This document shows positions 47,947 through 56,867 of a stretch of 64,000 nucleotides of DNA, in pieces. Under the pieces are notes generated by a model that was not told the origin of the DNA, did not search any database, and worked only from the letters and a program-made list of their open reading frames with translations. Numbering within the stretch: position 1 is the first letter of the stretch; every line of letters starts with the position of its first letter. Source of the stretch: Ornithinimicrobium flavum (GTDB taxonomy: Bacteria > Actinomycetota > Actinomycetes > Actinomycetales > Dermatophilaceae); the NCBI RefSeq assembly GCF_004526345.1, contig NZ_CP038213.1, positions 558,001-622,000 of the forward strand, written 5' to 3'. A program made the position numbers and the translations under genes.

Positions 47947-48575
47947 GCACGACCACCCGCTCGGTCGGGCGCCGCGCGCCCGCCCTGGCCGCCGTGCTGG
48001 CCCTGACCCTGGCCGGGTGCGGCGAGGACGGCACGAGCATCAACGAGCAGATGCGCCAGGGCGACCAGAAGGGCTACGTCGCCGGCAGCGGCCTGGTGGA
48101 GCAGCTGCCCCCCGACGGGCGCAGCACCACGATCGAGCTCTCCGGGACGACGCTCGAGGACGAGCCGTGGACCTCGCTGGACCACCGCGGCCGCGTCGTG
48201 GTCGTCAACGTCTGGGGGTCGTGGTGCGGGCCGTGCGACGCCGAGGCCCCCGACCTGGTGGCGGTGTCCGACGCCTACGAGCAGGCGGGGGAGCCCGTGC
48301 AGTTCGTCGGGGTCAACCACCGTGACAGCGTGCCGAACGCCCTGGCCTTCGAGGAGAAACACGGCGTCCCCTACCCCTCGCTGGTCGACGACGGAGGCCG
48401 CACCCTGGCCCAGCTGCAGGGCCTGGCCACGGCGCGCCCGACGACCCTGGTCCTCGACGGTCAGGGCCGGGTCGCCGCCCGCGTCAACGGCCAGGTGGAC
48501 GCCACCACCCTGCGTGGCCTCGTCGACGACGTGCTGGCGGACGAGCCCGGTCAGGCCGCGGGGGCCCAGGGGTGA
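47943..48575 (+). CDS. TlpA/ResA-like thiol-disulfide oxidoreductase lipoprotein
   Basis: Extracytoplasmic thioredoxin-fold reductant for apocytochrome c. The 210 residues have a lipoprotein signal (VGRRAPALAAVLALTLAGC), then a redoxin domain with VVVNVWGSWCGPCDAEAPDL (redox pair Cys95 and Cys98), FVGVNHRDSV and the cis-Pro region LATARPTTLVLDGQGRV. The GTG overlaps the phosphatase stop. It heads the tlpA-ccdA-resB-ccsB cytochrome c maturation (system II) operon, in which CcdA should pass electrons to it across the membrane. Confidence 0.94.
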   Translation: MSTTTRSVGRRAPALAAVLALTLAGCGEDGTSINEQMRQGDQKGYVAGSGLVEQLPPDGRSTTIELSGTTLEDEPWTSLDHRGRVVVVNVWGSWCGPCDAEAPDLVAVSDAYEQAGEPVQFVGVNHRDSVPNALAFEEKHGVPYPSLVDDGGRTLAQLQGLATARPTTLVLDGQGRVAARVNGQVDATTLRGLVDDVLADEPGQAAGAQG

Positions 48576-49326
48576 ACGAGCTCGTCCTGTCCGGCCCGTT
48601 GCTGCTGGCCGCCGCCGTCGCCGCGCTCGCCGGGCTGGTCTCCTTCGCCTCGCCGTGCGTCCTGCCGCTGGTGCCGGGCTTCCTGGGCTACCTGGGCGGG
48701 ATGACGCCGGCGCGCCCCGGCCCGGCGCGCCCCCCGCCGGGGAGCGGGGCCGGCTGCTGCTGGGGGCGGGCCTGTTCGTCCTGGGCTTCAGCGTCGTCTT
48801 CCTCGCCATGAGCGTGGTCATCTCCGGCCTGGGTATGGCGCTCACCCGCCACCAGGCCCTGCTGCTGCAGGTCTCCGGGGTCGTCGTGGTCGCGCTCGGT
48901 CTGGTCATGGTCGTGCAGCCGTCCGCCGCCTGGCAGGTGCGGTGGCGCCCCGCCGCCGGCCTGGCCGGCGCGCCGCTGCTCGGGGTGGCCTTCGGGCTGG
49001 GCTTCACCGCGTGCACCGGGCCGGCCCTGGTGGCGATCCAGACCCTCGGCACCTCGATCCTCCCGGGGAACGACCAGGTCCCCCGGGCGCTGGTGCTCGG
49101 CGCCGCCTACTCCCTCGGGCTGGGCCTGCCCTTCCTGCTGATGGCGGCCGGGCTCGGCTGGGTGCACCGGGTCTCCCGGCGGGTCCGGGCGCACCACCTG
49201 CTGATCCAGCGGGTCGGTGGCGGCCTGCTCGTCGTGCTGGGCCTGCTCATGCTCACCGGGGTGTGGACCGAGCTGACGGCCTGGACGCAGACCCGGCTGG
49301 TCAGCAGCTTCGAGACGGTGCTCTAG
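48572..49326 (+). pseudogene. ccdA: Cytochrome c biogenesis protein CcdA, frameshifted
   Basis: Six-helix membrane protein that carries reducing power to TlpA/ResA. The start VNELVLSGPLLLAAAVAALA, with LVSFASPCVLPLVPGFLGYL (first essential Cys), reads in one frame to about [13 protein letters not shown]. From GERGRLLLGAGLFVLGFSVV to the end, including LGFTACTGPALVAI (second Cys), it reads in the next. Adding one C to the six-C run at 48730-48735 gives ARPPAGERGRLLLG and about 251 residues. The location in a homopolymer and the tight coupling with both neighbours (GTGA, TAGTG overlaps) argue for a sequencing error. Confidence 0.88.
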
Positions 49327-50987
49327 TGGCCACCCCCACCCGGCCCGCGGACGAGCAGCGGATCGAGCCGGCCTACCCCAAGGACCGCAGCACCCTGGGT
49401 GGTCCGCGGCTCGGGGTCCTCGGCTGGCTGCGCTGGGCGTGGCGCCAGCTCACCAGCATGCGGACCGCGCTGGCCCTGCTCCTGCTCCTGGCCGTCGCGG
49501 CCATCCCCGGCTCCATCTGGCCCCAGCGCAGCGTCGACCCCGTCCGGGTGCGCAGCTTCTTCGAGCGCAACCCGGACCTGGCCCCGTGGCTGGACCGGCT
49601 GCACCTCTTCGACGTCTACTCCTCGCCCTGGTTCGCCTCGATCTACCTGCTCCTCATGGTCAGCCTCGTCGGCTGCATCGTGCCGCGCATGCGCCAGCAC
49701 CTGACCTCCCTGCGCTCGCAGCCCCCCCGGGCCCCGGGTCGTCTCACCCGGATGCCGGTGCACCGCCGGGTCGAGGTCGACGCCGATCCGCGGCAGGTGG
49801 TCGCCGCGGCCAGGGCCGTCCTGCGGGACCGGCGCTTCCGCCTGCGGGACGAGGACGCCGAGGACCCGCTGGCCGTCTCGGGGGAGAAGGGCCACCTCAA
49901 GGAGACGGGCAACCTCGTCTTCCACCTGGCGCTGCTCGGCGTGATCGTCGCCGTCGCCGCGGGGAGCCTGTGGGGCTGGCGCGGCGAGATCATCCTCAAG
50001 GAGGGGGAGAGCTGGACCTCGGGGGCCGGCACCTTCGACACCCTCAACCTCGGACCCCTCGTCGACGAGCAGGACGTCCCCACCTTCACCCTCACCCTCA
50101 ACTCCCTGGACGTGGAGTTCGAGAGCCGCGCCGAGGGGGCGCAGTTCGGCCAGCCGCGCCGGTTCGAGGGGGTGGCGACGGTGGAGCTCCCGGGCCAGCA
50201 GGCCCGCGAGCAGGACTTCGCGGTCAACGCCCCGCTCGCCGTCGACGGCGACTCCATCTTCCTCCTCGGCAACGGCTACGCCCCGGTCGTCACGGTGCGC
50301 GACCCCGACGGCGGGCTGCTCTACTCGGACGCGGTGACCTTCCTGCCCCAGGACAACACCTACGGCAGCGAGGGTGCGGTCAAGGTGACCGGGCGCGAGC
50401 CGGGCCTGGGCCTGGTCGGCGGCTTCTTCCCCACGATCGACGTGAGCCCGGAGACGGGGATGACCTCCACCTTCCCCGGCCTGCAGGATCCCGCCCTGGT
50501 GCTGACGGCCTACGAGGGCGAGCTCTTCCCCGACGGGCGGGCGCAGTCGGTCTTCTCGGTCGACACCGACGCGATGACCCAGCTCACCCTCGAGGACGGG
50601 AGCCCGGTGGCCTTCCTGCTGCGCCCCGGGGAGACCTACGAGCTGCCCGACGGCAGCGTCGTGGAGTTCGAGGGGGTCATCCGCTGGGGCGGGCTGCTCG
50701 TGCGGCACGACCCCGGCCGGATGCCGGCGCTGGTCATCTCGATGCTCGCCCTGGCCGGCCTGGCCCTGATGCTGGGGGTGCGGCGGCGCCGGATCTACGT
50801 CCGGGTCACGCCGGGGGCGGGCGGAGCCGGCGGGCGACGGCATACTGGGGTGAGCGTCGCCGGCCTCCCCAAGGGCACCGACCCCGGCCTCGAGGCTCTG
50901 GTCGAGGACCTGGTGCGACGGATCACGGAGGCGACGACGACGTCCGCGAGCACGGACGACAGGAACGACAGGAGCACGGACGCATGA
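49326..50987 (+). CDS. resB: ResB-like cytochrome c biogenesis protein
   Basis: Membrane component of system II haem delivery and ligation, 553 residues. Hydrophobic helices lie at about 46-62 (TALALLLLLAVAAIPGSIW), 100-117 (WFASIYLLLMVSLVGCIV), 196-215 (NLVFHLALLGVIVAVAAGSL) and near 465 (VISMLALAGLALMLGV). A large extracytoplasmic domain lies between the last two (FTLTLNSLDVEFESRAEGAQ and FFPTIDVSPETGMTS). It begins with a GTG that shares a base with the ccdA stop. The C-terminal tail is cytoplasmic and polar. Confidence 0.93.
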   Translation: MATPTRPADEQRIEPAYPKDRSTLGGPRLGVLGWLRWAWRQLTSMRTALALLLLLAVAAIPGSIWPQRSVDPVRVRSFFERNPDLAPWLDRLHLFDVYSSPWFASIYLLLMVSLVGCIVPRMRQHLTSLRSQPPRAPGRLTRMPVHRRVEVDADPRQVVAAARAVLRDRRFRLRDEDAEDPLAVSGEKGHLKETGNLVFHLALLGVIVAVAAGSLWGWRGEIILKEGESWTSGAGTFDTLNLGPLVDEQDVPTFTLTLNSLDVEFESRAEGAQFGQPRRFEGVATVELPGQQAREQDFAVNAPLAVDGDSIFLLGNGYAPVVTVRDPDGGLLYSDAVTFLPQDNTYGSEGAVKVTGREPGLGLVGGFFPTIDVSPETGMTSTFPGLQDPALVLTAYEGELFPDGRAQSVFSVDTDAMTQLTLEDGSPVAFLLRPGETYELPDGSVVEFEGVIRWGGLLVRHDPGRMPALVISMLALAGLALMLGVRRRRIYVRVTPGAGGAGGRRHTGVSVAGLPKGTDPGLEALVEDLVRRITEATTTSASTDDRNDRSTDA

Positions 50988-52012
50988 CCGACCCGACCAT
51001 GGCGATGACGAGCGACGTGGCCATCTGGGCCGCCATCGCGGTCCTCGCGCTCGCCCTCGTGGCCTTCTCGGTGCACCTGGCGATCGCCGGCGCGAGCAGC
51101 GAGCGGCGCGTGGACGCACGCTCCCGGGAGGAGGCGCTCGTCCCCGCCGGTGCCGACCCGGGGCCGGGCGCGGCCGATCTGCCCGACCGTTCGGCCGCCG
51201 CGACGTCCCCGGCCGCCTCCGCGCTGGCCCCGCCGCCCGACGGCGCGACCGGCGGTGCCGCCCGACGCTGGGGGGTCGCCGGTCTGCAGCTGACCTGGCT
51301 CGCGACCTTCCTGGTCGTCGGCGGGACGCTCATGCGAATGATCTCGGTCACCCGGGCGCCGCTGGGCAACATGTACGAGTTCGTACTCGTGACCTCCTCC
51401 TTCGCCCTCCTGGTCTACTCGGCGTGGAGCCTGCGCCGGGCCCGCCTGTGGCTCGGGGTCTTCGTGGTGCTCCCCGTCACCCTCATGCTGGTGGCCGCGA
51501 AGCTGTGGTGGTACACCGAGGCCTCCCAGCTCATGCCGGCCCTCGAGAGCTTCTGGCTGGTCATCCACGTGACGATCGCCTGCCTGTCGATCGCCCTGTT
51601 CGTCATCGGCGCGGGCCTGGCCGCGGCCTTCCTCGTCAAGGACCGGGCCGAGACCCGGGGCCGGGTGCGGGGCCGGCTGGCCGCGCTGCCCCCGGCGGCG
51701 GCGCTGGAGCGCCTCACCTACGGCATCCACGTCCTCGCCTTCCCGCTGTGGACCTTCACCCTCATCTCGGGCGCGATCTGGGCCGAGCAGGCCTGGGGGC
51801 GCTACTGGGGCTGGGACCCAAGACAAGGAGCTTGGACGTTCGTCATCTGGGTCGTGTATGCGGCGTACCTGCACGCCCGGGCGACCTCCAGCTGGTCGAT
51901 CCGCCGGGCGACCTGGGTCGCGATCGTCGGCTTCATCTGCGTGATCGTCAACTACACGGTGGTGAACCTGCTCATGACCGGCCTGCACTCCTACTCGGGG
52001 GTGGCCAGCTGA
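50984..52012 (+). CDS. ccsB: Cytochrome c biogenesis protein CcsB/CcsA (WWD haem-handling protein)
   Basis: Haem channel and cytochrome c synthetase partner of ResB, 342 residues. After an N-terminal helix and a Pro/Ala-rich loop come several helices. The WWD motif is AWGRYWGWDPRQGAWTFVIW, flanked by conserved His residues (LVIHVTIACLS, YGIHVLAF, GLHSYSGVAS). The WWD core is kept, but the following residues PRQGAW differ from the usual PKETW and are encoded by A-ending codons rare in this genome (51816-51835). An AGGAG lies 11 bases before the ATG, which overlaps the resB stop. Confidence 0.93.
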   Translation: MTDPTMAMTSDVAIWAAIAVLALALVAFSVHLAIAGASSERRVDARSREEALVPAGADPGPGAADLPDRSAAATSPAASALAPPPDGATGGAARRWGVAGLQLTWLATFLVVGGTLMRMISVTRAPLGNMYEFVLVTSSFALLVYSAWSLRRARLWLGVFVVLPVTLMLVAAKLWWYTEASQLMPALESFWLVIHVTIACLSIALFVIGAGLAAAFLVKDRAETRGRVRGRLAALPPAAALERLTYGIHVLAFPLWTFTLISGAIWAEQAWGRYWGWDPRQGAWTFVIWVVYAAYLHARATSSWSIRRATWVAIVGFICVIVNYTVVNLLMTGLHSYSGVAS

Positions 52013-52257
52013 TGGTGCTCCTGCGCTACACGATGATGCGCATCCTGCTCTTCGCCGGCTGCACCGCGGCCTTCGTGCTGCTCGGCCTGGACGTGCTGTG
52101 GGCGGCCGTCGCCGGAGCCCTGGCCTCCATGGTCATCGCCTACTTCCTGCTGCGCCCCGACCGGGATCGGATCGCCGCCGGCCTGGAGCACTCCGTCGAG
52201 GAGCGGATGGCCCGCCGCCGCGACCAGGTCGACTCCGAGCGGGCCGCGGAGGACTGA
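52012..52257 (+). CDS. DUF4229 small membrane protein
   Basis: An 81-residue protein with two hydrophobic helices (ILLFAGCTAAFVLLGLDVLW and AAVAGALASMVIAYFLL) and a charged cytoplasmic tail (RPDRDRIAAGLEHSVEERMA). DUF4229 proteins accompany ccsB and menA in actinobacteria; function unknown. The ATG overlaps the ccsB stop. It converges on menA with 45 bases between the stops. Confidence 0.85.
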   Translation: MVLLRYTMMRILLFAGCTAAFVLLGLDVLWAAVAGALASMVIAYFLLRPDRDRIAAGLEHSVEERMARRRDQVDSERAAED

Positions 52258-52302
52258 GCCTCCACCGCGCGGCACCCACGGCCGCCCGCGGCGGCCCGTC
52301 GG

Positions 52303-53175
52303 TCAGGCCAGGACGAGGCCGACGGTGAGGGCCACGGCATACCCCAGCTGGAGCACGCCCGTCTGTCCGAGCGCCGGCAGCAGCTCGCGGCCGTAGGTCT
52401 CGCCGAGCACCGAGCGGACCGGGCGGACCGCGAGCGGTGCCGCGAGCAGCCCGACCAGCGCGGTGGGGTGCGCGACCGCCGCCAGGAGGACGGAGGCCAG
52501 GGCGAGGCCGACCAGCCCCGCGTAGAGCCGGCGGGTGCGGGCGAAGCCGAGCCGGACCGCGAGCGTCCGCTTGCCCACCTCCCGGTCGCCCTCGAGATCG
52601 CGCAGGTTGTTGGTCACCAGGATCGCGCAGGCCAGCGCGCCGCACCCGATCGCGCCCCCGACGGCGCCGAGGGTCAGCGCGTGCGCCTGGGTCCAGGTCG
52701 TGCCGAGCACGGCGAAGAGGCCGAAGAAGACGAAGACCATGACCTCGCCCAGGCCGCGGTAGCCGTAGGGGTTCTTCCCGCCGGTGTAGTGCCAGGCCGC
52801 CCACAGCGCGACGACCCCGGCCAGGGCCAGCAGCCAGGTGCCCGCGAGCGCGACCAGGGCCAGCCCGGCCACGGAGGCGACGAAGAAGGAGCCGAAGGCC
52901 GCGGCCTTGACGTCGGCGGGGGCGGCGAGCCGCTGGCCGACCAGACGCACGGGTCCGACCCGCTCCTCGTCCGTGCCCCGGACCCCGTCGGAGTAGTCGT
53001 TGGCGTAGTTGACGCCGACCTGGAGCGCGAGCGCCACGACGAGCGCCAGCACCCCCAGCCCGAGGTTGGCGTCGCCGGCGGCGTGCGCGGCGGCGGTGCC
53101 GACGAGGACGGGGGCGATCGCGGCGGGGAGCGTGCGGGGGCGCGCCCCCTCGATCCACTGGGCGAGGGTTGCCAT
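52303..53175 (-). CDS. menA: 1,4-dihydroxy-2-naphthoate polyprenyltransferase
   Basis: Membrane prenyltransferase attaching the polyprenyl tail in menaquinone synthesis. The 290 residues begin WIEGARPRTLPAAIAPVLVG and carry the first Asp-rich motif VNYANDYSDGVRGTDEERVG and the second, TNNLRDLEGDREVGKRTLA, within eight to nine hydrophobic helices. A GGVNYANDYSD-type motif is exact for MenA rather than UbiA. The ATG at 53175 is 8 bases downstream of the PLDc_N gene in the same direction, so they form an operon with menE. Confidence 0.95.
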   Translation of the reverse strand: MATLAQWIEGARPRTLPAAIAPVLVGTAAAHAAGDANLGLGVLALVVALALQVGVNYANDYSDGVRGTDEERVGPVRLVGQRLAAPADVKAAAFGSFFVASVAGLALVALAGTWLLALAGVVALWAAWHYTGGKNPYGYRGLGEVMVFVFFGLFAVLGTTWTQAHALTLGAVGGAIGCGALACAILVTNNLRDLEGDREVGKRTLAVRLGFARTRRLYAGLVGLALASVLLAAVAHPTALVGLLAAPLAVRPVRSVLGETYGRELLPALGQTGVLQLGYAVALTVGLVLA

Positions 53176-53183
53176 GCGGTGGT

Positions 53184-53456
53184 CTACAGGCCCTTCAGGA
53201 AGTCCGGGTCGTCGTCGGGGCCGAGCGGCCCGCGGGGCGGGCCCTGCCGGCGGCCCCCGCGGAGCGTCTCCAGGATGCTGGTGGGTCGACCGGCGATGAG
53301 CCAGGCCAGTCCGCCGGCCACGGGGAAGATGAGGACGAGGACGACCCACAGCGGCTTGGGCAGCCCGCGCACCTGGTCCTCCTCCGTCTGGATCGCGTCG
53401 ACGATGCAGAAGACGGTGAACGCCAGCAGCGCGACGGCTGCGATCACACGGGGCAA
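53184..53456 (-). CDS. PLDc N-terminal-domain membrane protein
   Basis: A 90-residue membrane protein with two helices (VIAAVALLAFTVFCIVDAI and LWVVLVLIFPVAGGLAWLIA) and a Gly/Pro/Arg-rich cytoplasmic tail (GGRRQGPPRGPLGPDDDPDF). It matches the short PLD nuclease N-terminal (PLDc_N) family that lacks any nuclease domain. The start is a TTG at 53456 supported by GAGAGGA 8-14 bases upstream; a GTG three codons in is possible. It lies between menE and menA. Confidence 0.82.
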   Translation of the reverse strand: MPRVIAAVALLAFTVFCIVDAIQTEEDQVRGLPKPLWVVLVLIFPVAGGLAWLIAGRPTSILETLRGGRRQGPPRGPLGPDDDPDFLKGL

Positions 53457-53473
53457 CGCGGGTCCTCTCGGGG

Positions 53474-54604
53474 TCAGCGGGGCAGGGTGTCCATTCTGCC
53501 ACCCCGCAGCAGGTCGACCGCGCGGAAGCGGTCCGGCTTGCCGGAGGGCAGCAGCGGTATGGCGTGGCTCGCCACGACCCGCCGGGGCAGGGCGTGCGGC
53601 GGCAGGCTGGGGCGCAGGGCCTCCCGCAGTCGCGCCTGCCAGTCGGCACCGGCAGGGTCACCGGCCCGCACCACCAGGGCTCCGACGACCTGGCCCCACT
53701 CGGGGTCGGGCACCCCGACCACGAGGGCGTCCACCACGCCCGGGAGGGCGGTGAGCACCGCCTCGACGTCCCGCGGCTCGACCTTGTGCCCTCCGGTGAT
53801 GATGACGTCGTCGACCCGGCCCAGGACGCGCAGCCGGCCGTCGGCGTCGAGGGTCCCGCGGTCGTCGGTGACGAACCAGCGGCCCTCCATGTCGTGCACG
53901 AAGCGGGCGTGGGTCAGGTCGGGGTTGTCGAGGTAGCCGTCGGCCAGCACCGGGCCGCCGAGGTGGATCCGGCTGTCCTCGGGGTCCACCCGGACCCGGA
54001 CGCCCGGCAGCGGCACCCCGTCGTAGACGCACCCGCCGCTCGTCTCGGACATGCCGTAGGTGTGCACCACCCGGCAGCCGGTGGCGCGGGCGTCCTCGAG
54101 CAGGGCGGGGTCGGCCGCGGACCCGCCGAGCAGGACCGCGTCCAGCCGTCCCAGCGCCTCGTGACCGGCCTCGTCGTCCAGCAGCCGGCGCAGCTGGGTG
54201 GGCACCAGGGAGGTCAGCCGCAGCGGCGCCTCGGAGGAGGTGACCAGCCGCTCCACCGCGTCGGCGAAGGCGGCCCCGGTGAAGGGACGGTGCGGGTCCA
54301 GCACGACCGGGGTGGACCCCGCCAGCGCCGAGCGCGCCAGCACCTGCAGGCCCGCCACGTGATGGGTGGGCAGCGCCAGGACCCAGCCTCCGTGCCCGCC
54401 GAGCACCCGGGCGGTGGCCAGGCCGCTGGCCCGCAGGGCGGTGCCCGGCAGGCGCACGCGCTTGGGGGTGCCGGACGAGCCCGAGGTGGCCACGACCACC
54501 GCTCCGTCGTGGGTGGGCGGGTCCTCACGCCGGCCGACGAGGTCGGCCAGGGCGTCGCGGACGTCATCCCACGGCGCCCCCTGGGGGAGCACGAGGTCGG
54601 TCAC
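53474..54604 (-). CDS. menE: o-Succinylbenzoate--CoA ligase
   Basis: Adenylate-forming enzyme activating OSB in menaquinone synthesis. The 376-residue short form shows the P-loop VVVATSGSSGTPKRVRL, ALPTHHVAGLQVLAR, VVHTYGMSETSGGCVYDG, WFVTDDRGTLDADGRLRVLG and the C-terminal hinge GRVDDVIITGGHKVEP, with the catalytic Lys in LPSGKPDRFR. The GTG at 54604 overlaps the stop of the lipoprotein gene upstream by 4 bases. Confidence 0.94.
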   Translation of the reverse strand: MTDLVLPQGAPWDDVRDALADLVGRREDPPTHDGAVVVATSGSSGTPKRVRLPGTALRASGLATARVLGGHGGWVLALPTHHVAGLQVLARSALAGSTPVVLDPHRPFTGAAFADAVERLVTSSEAPLRLTSLVPTQLRRLLDDEAGHEALGRLDAVLLGGSAADPALLEDARATGCRVVHTYGMSETSGGCVYDGVPLPGVRVRVDPEDSRIHLGGPVLADGYLDNPDLTHARFVHDMEGRWFVTDDRGTLDADGRLRVLGRVDDVIITGGHKVEPRDVEAVLTALPGVVDALVVGVPDPEWGQVVGALVVRAGDPAGADWQARLREALRPSLPPHALPRRVVASHAIPLLPSGKPDRFRAVDLLRGGRMDTLPR

Positions 54605-55248
54605 GGCGTCCGGAGGTAGGCGTCGAGGTCGACGTACCAGCGGCCGTCGACCTTCCGCAGGGTGATCGTCGCGTCCCCCATGGCGTCGGCGAACAGGGGG
54701 GAGTAGTTGTCCCTGTCGATGACCGCGGTGTCCTCCTGGACCTCGGCGCCGCGGATCTGCATCGCCTCGAGGATCTCCACGCCCTCCTCACCCAGGCCCT
54801 GGGCCTGCACCGTGGACTCCATCGTGGCCGGCAGCTGGGCCCGGCACAGCTCCAGGTCGGCGGTGACCGCGGTCATGGGCAGCTCGGGGTCGGAGAAGGA
54901 CAGGAGCATCTCGCAGGCGTCGGCGTCGGCCGAGACCAGGGCCAGCAGGAAGGCCTTGGCCCGGTCGGCGGCGGCCTGGCCCTCGGCGCCCCCCTCGACC
55001 AGGGCGGGGTCGACGGTGGCGGCGGCCGGGTCGCCGACGCCGGCTGCCGCGTCGTCGTCCGGGTCCGAGGTGGCCGGGGCCGGGTCAGCCCCGGGCGCGG
55101 AGTCGTCCGCGGGAGCCGTGGTCGGGGCGGGGTCGACCGGTGTCGCCGTGGCCGGTGCTGTGGCCTCCACGACCGCCGGCTCCTCGCTGCACGCCGGCAG
55201 CAGGAGGGCGCAGGCGACGGCCAGGGCCGCTGCCGGACGGTGGCTCAT
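54601..55248 (-). CDS. Secreted lipoprotein with NTF2-like C-terminal part
   Basis: A 215-residue lipoprotein: signal AAALAVACALLLPACSEEPA with Cys20 in the lipobox LPAC, then a 60-residue Ala/Pro/Asp/Thr linker of low complexity. The folded part (ADRAKAFLLALVSADADACE, then CRAQLPATMESTVQAQ, VDGRWYVDLDAYLR) has the shape of an NTF2-like or DUF4878-type fold that ends with a W-Y strand; this is inference. It is coupled to menE, though no quinone role is known. Confidence 0.75.
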   Translation of the reverse strand: MSHRPAAALAVACALLLPACSEEPAVVEATAPATATPVDPAPTTAPADDSAPGADPAPATSDPDDDAAAGVGDPAAATVDPALVEGGAEGQAAADRAKAFLLALVSADADACEMLLSFSDPELPMTAVTADLELCRAQLPATMESTVQAQGLGEEGVEILEAMQIRGAEVQEDTAVIDRDNYSPLFADAMGDATITLRKVDGRWYVDLDAYLRTP

Positions 55249-55313
55249 GGTGGTCGACTCCCCTCGGGTGGCGCTGGCCGCAGTCTCTCACGCGGCCCGG
55301 CCGCCGGCGCCGC

Positions 55314-56255
55314 TCAGAAGTACCAGGGGAAGGGCGACCAGTCGGGTGCGCGCTTCTCCAGGAACGACTCCTTGCCCTCGACGGCCTCGTCGGTCATGTA
55401 GGCCAGCCGGGTCGCCTCGCCGGCGAAGACCTGCTGACCCATGAGGCCGTCGTCGGCGAGGTTGAACGCGAACTTGAGCATCCGCTGGGCGGTCGGGCTC
55501 TTGGCCAGGATCTCGCGGGCCACCCGGACGGCCTCCACCTCGAGGTCGGCGTGGTCGGCGACGATGTTGACCGCGCCCATCCGGTGCATGGTCTCCGCGT
55601 CGTAGGTCCGGCCGAGGAAGAAGATCTCGCGGGCGAACTTCTGCCCGACCTGCTTGGCCAGGTAGGCCGACCCGTAGCCACCGTCGAACGACCCCACGTC
55701 GGCGTCGGTCTGCTTGAACCGCGCGTGCTCCCGGGAGGCGATGGTCAGGTCGCAGACGACGTGCAGGCTGTGCCCGCCGCCGGCCGCCCAGCCGCTGACG
55801 ACGGCGACGACGACCTTCGGCATGGTGCGGATGAGCCGCTGCACCTCCAGGATGTGCAGCCGGCCCCCCTCGGCCCTCACCCTGGCCTCGTCCACCCCGG
55901 AGGCCGTGAGGTCCTCGGTGCCCTCGGCGGCGTACTGGTAGCCGCTGCGTCCCCTGATGCGCTGGTCGCCGCCGGAGCAGAAGGCCCAGCCGCCGTCCTT
56001 GGGGGAGGGGCCGTTGCCGGTCAGCAGCACCACGCCCACGTCCGGGGTCATCCGGGCGTGGTCCAGCGCGCGGTGGAGCTCGTCGACAGTGTGCGGGCGG
56101 AAGGCGTTGCGCACCTCGGGCCGGTCGAAGGCGATCCGGACGCAGCCGAGCTCCACGTGCCGGTGGTAGGTGATGTCGGTGAGCTGCTCGAAGCCGTCGA
56201 CGACCTGCCACCGGGACGGGTCGAACGGGTCCTGGGCCTGGGGTGTGTCGGTCAC
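55314..56255 (-). CDS. menB: 1,4-dihydroxy-2-naphthoyl-CoA synthase
   Basis: Crotonase-fold enzyme cyclising OSB-CoA. The 313 residues contain IAFDRPEVRNAFRPHTVDEL, AFCSGGDQRIRGRSGYQYA (oxyanion region), VVSGWAAGGGHSLHVVCDL, FKQTDADVGSFDGGYGSAYL and the C-terminal KRAPDWSPFPWYF, typical of MenB. The GTG at 56255 is chosen because TAGGGT ends exactly 7 bases before it; a GTG at 56264 would lie inside this promoter. It is transcribed toward menE but has its own promoter. Confidence 0.96.
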   Translation of the reverse strand: MTDTPQAQDPFDPSRWQVVDGFEQLTDITYHRHVELGCVRIAFDRPEVRNAFRPHTVDELHRALDHARMTPDVGVVLLTGNGPSPKDGGWAFCSGGDQRIRGRSGYQYAAEGTEDLTASGVDEARVRAEGGRLHILEVQRLIRTMPKVVVAVVSGWAAGGGHSLHVVCDLTIASREHARFKQTDADVGSFDGGYGSAYLAKQVGQKFAREIFFLGRTYDAETMHRMGAVNIVADHADLEVEAVRVAREILAKSPTAQRMLKFAFNLADDGLMGQQVFAGEATRLAYMTDEAVEGKESFLEKRAPDWSPFPWYF

Positions 56256-56353
56256 GGCGACCACCCTAGCCAGTCAGGAGGCCCCGGTCGGTGGGGTCCG
56301 GCGGACAGGGTTGACGGCTCCGGCTCCCGGTGGTGGAGGGAGAGCCCGCGCGC

Positions 56354-56773
56354 CTACTGGTCGCGGCTGCTCAGGACGCAGAACTCGTTGCCCTCCGGGT
56401 CCGCGAGCACGCTCCAGGTGACCGCACCCTCGTCCTGACCGACGTCCACCCGCGTCGCGCCGAGGTCCAGCAGCCGCTGGATCTCCGCGTCGCGGTCCTG
56501 GGAGGTGTGCGGCGCCAGGTCGATGTGCAACCGGTTCTTCAGCGTCTTGCTCTCGGGCACGGGGACGAAGACCAGTCCCTGGCCGCGGCGCATCCAGTCC
56601 TCCAGGGTCGCGACCGGGCCGGCCTCGTGCTCCTCCAGGGCCTGCCTCGGCACGATGACCGCCTCCTCCGGCGTGTCGTAGGCGCTGACCCAGTCCAGCA
56701 CCTGAGCCCACCACCGGGCCTGGGCCTGCGGGTCGTGGGAGTCGACGACGACGGTGTACCACTTGAGTGCCAT
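56354..56773 (-). CDS. VOC-family (glyoxalase-like) protein
   Basis: A 139-residue vicinal-oxygen-chelate protein of the glyoxalase-like type: YTVVVDSHDPQAQARWWAQV at the N-terminus, LKNRLHIDLAPHTSQDRDAE in the middle (His as possible metal ligand) and VLADPEGNEFCVLSSRDQ at the end. Such proteins may be enzymes, resistance or binding proteins; the substrate is unknown. It lies between menB and the divergent menC and may be unrelated to quinones. Confidence 0.85.
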   Translation of the reverse strand: MALKWYTVVVDSHDPQAQARWWAQVLDWVSAYDTPEEAVIVPRQALEEHEAGPVATLEDWMRRGQGLVFVPVPESKTLKNRLHIDLAPHTSQDRDAEIQRLLDLGATRVDVGQDEGAVTWSVLADPEGNEFCVLSSRDQ

Positions 56774-56867
56774 GCCCCCAGCGTGCCGCGGGCGGGGCAC
56801 GCGCGCAGGCCGGGGCGTGCGGGACGAGGACAGGCGCCGTCCGCCGTCGACGGCCTACCCTCGGCAG

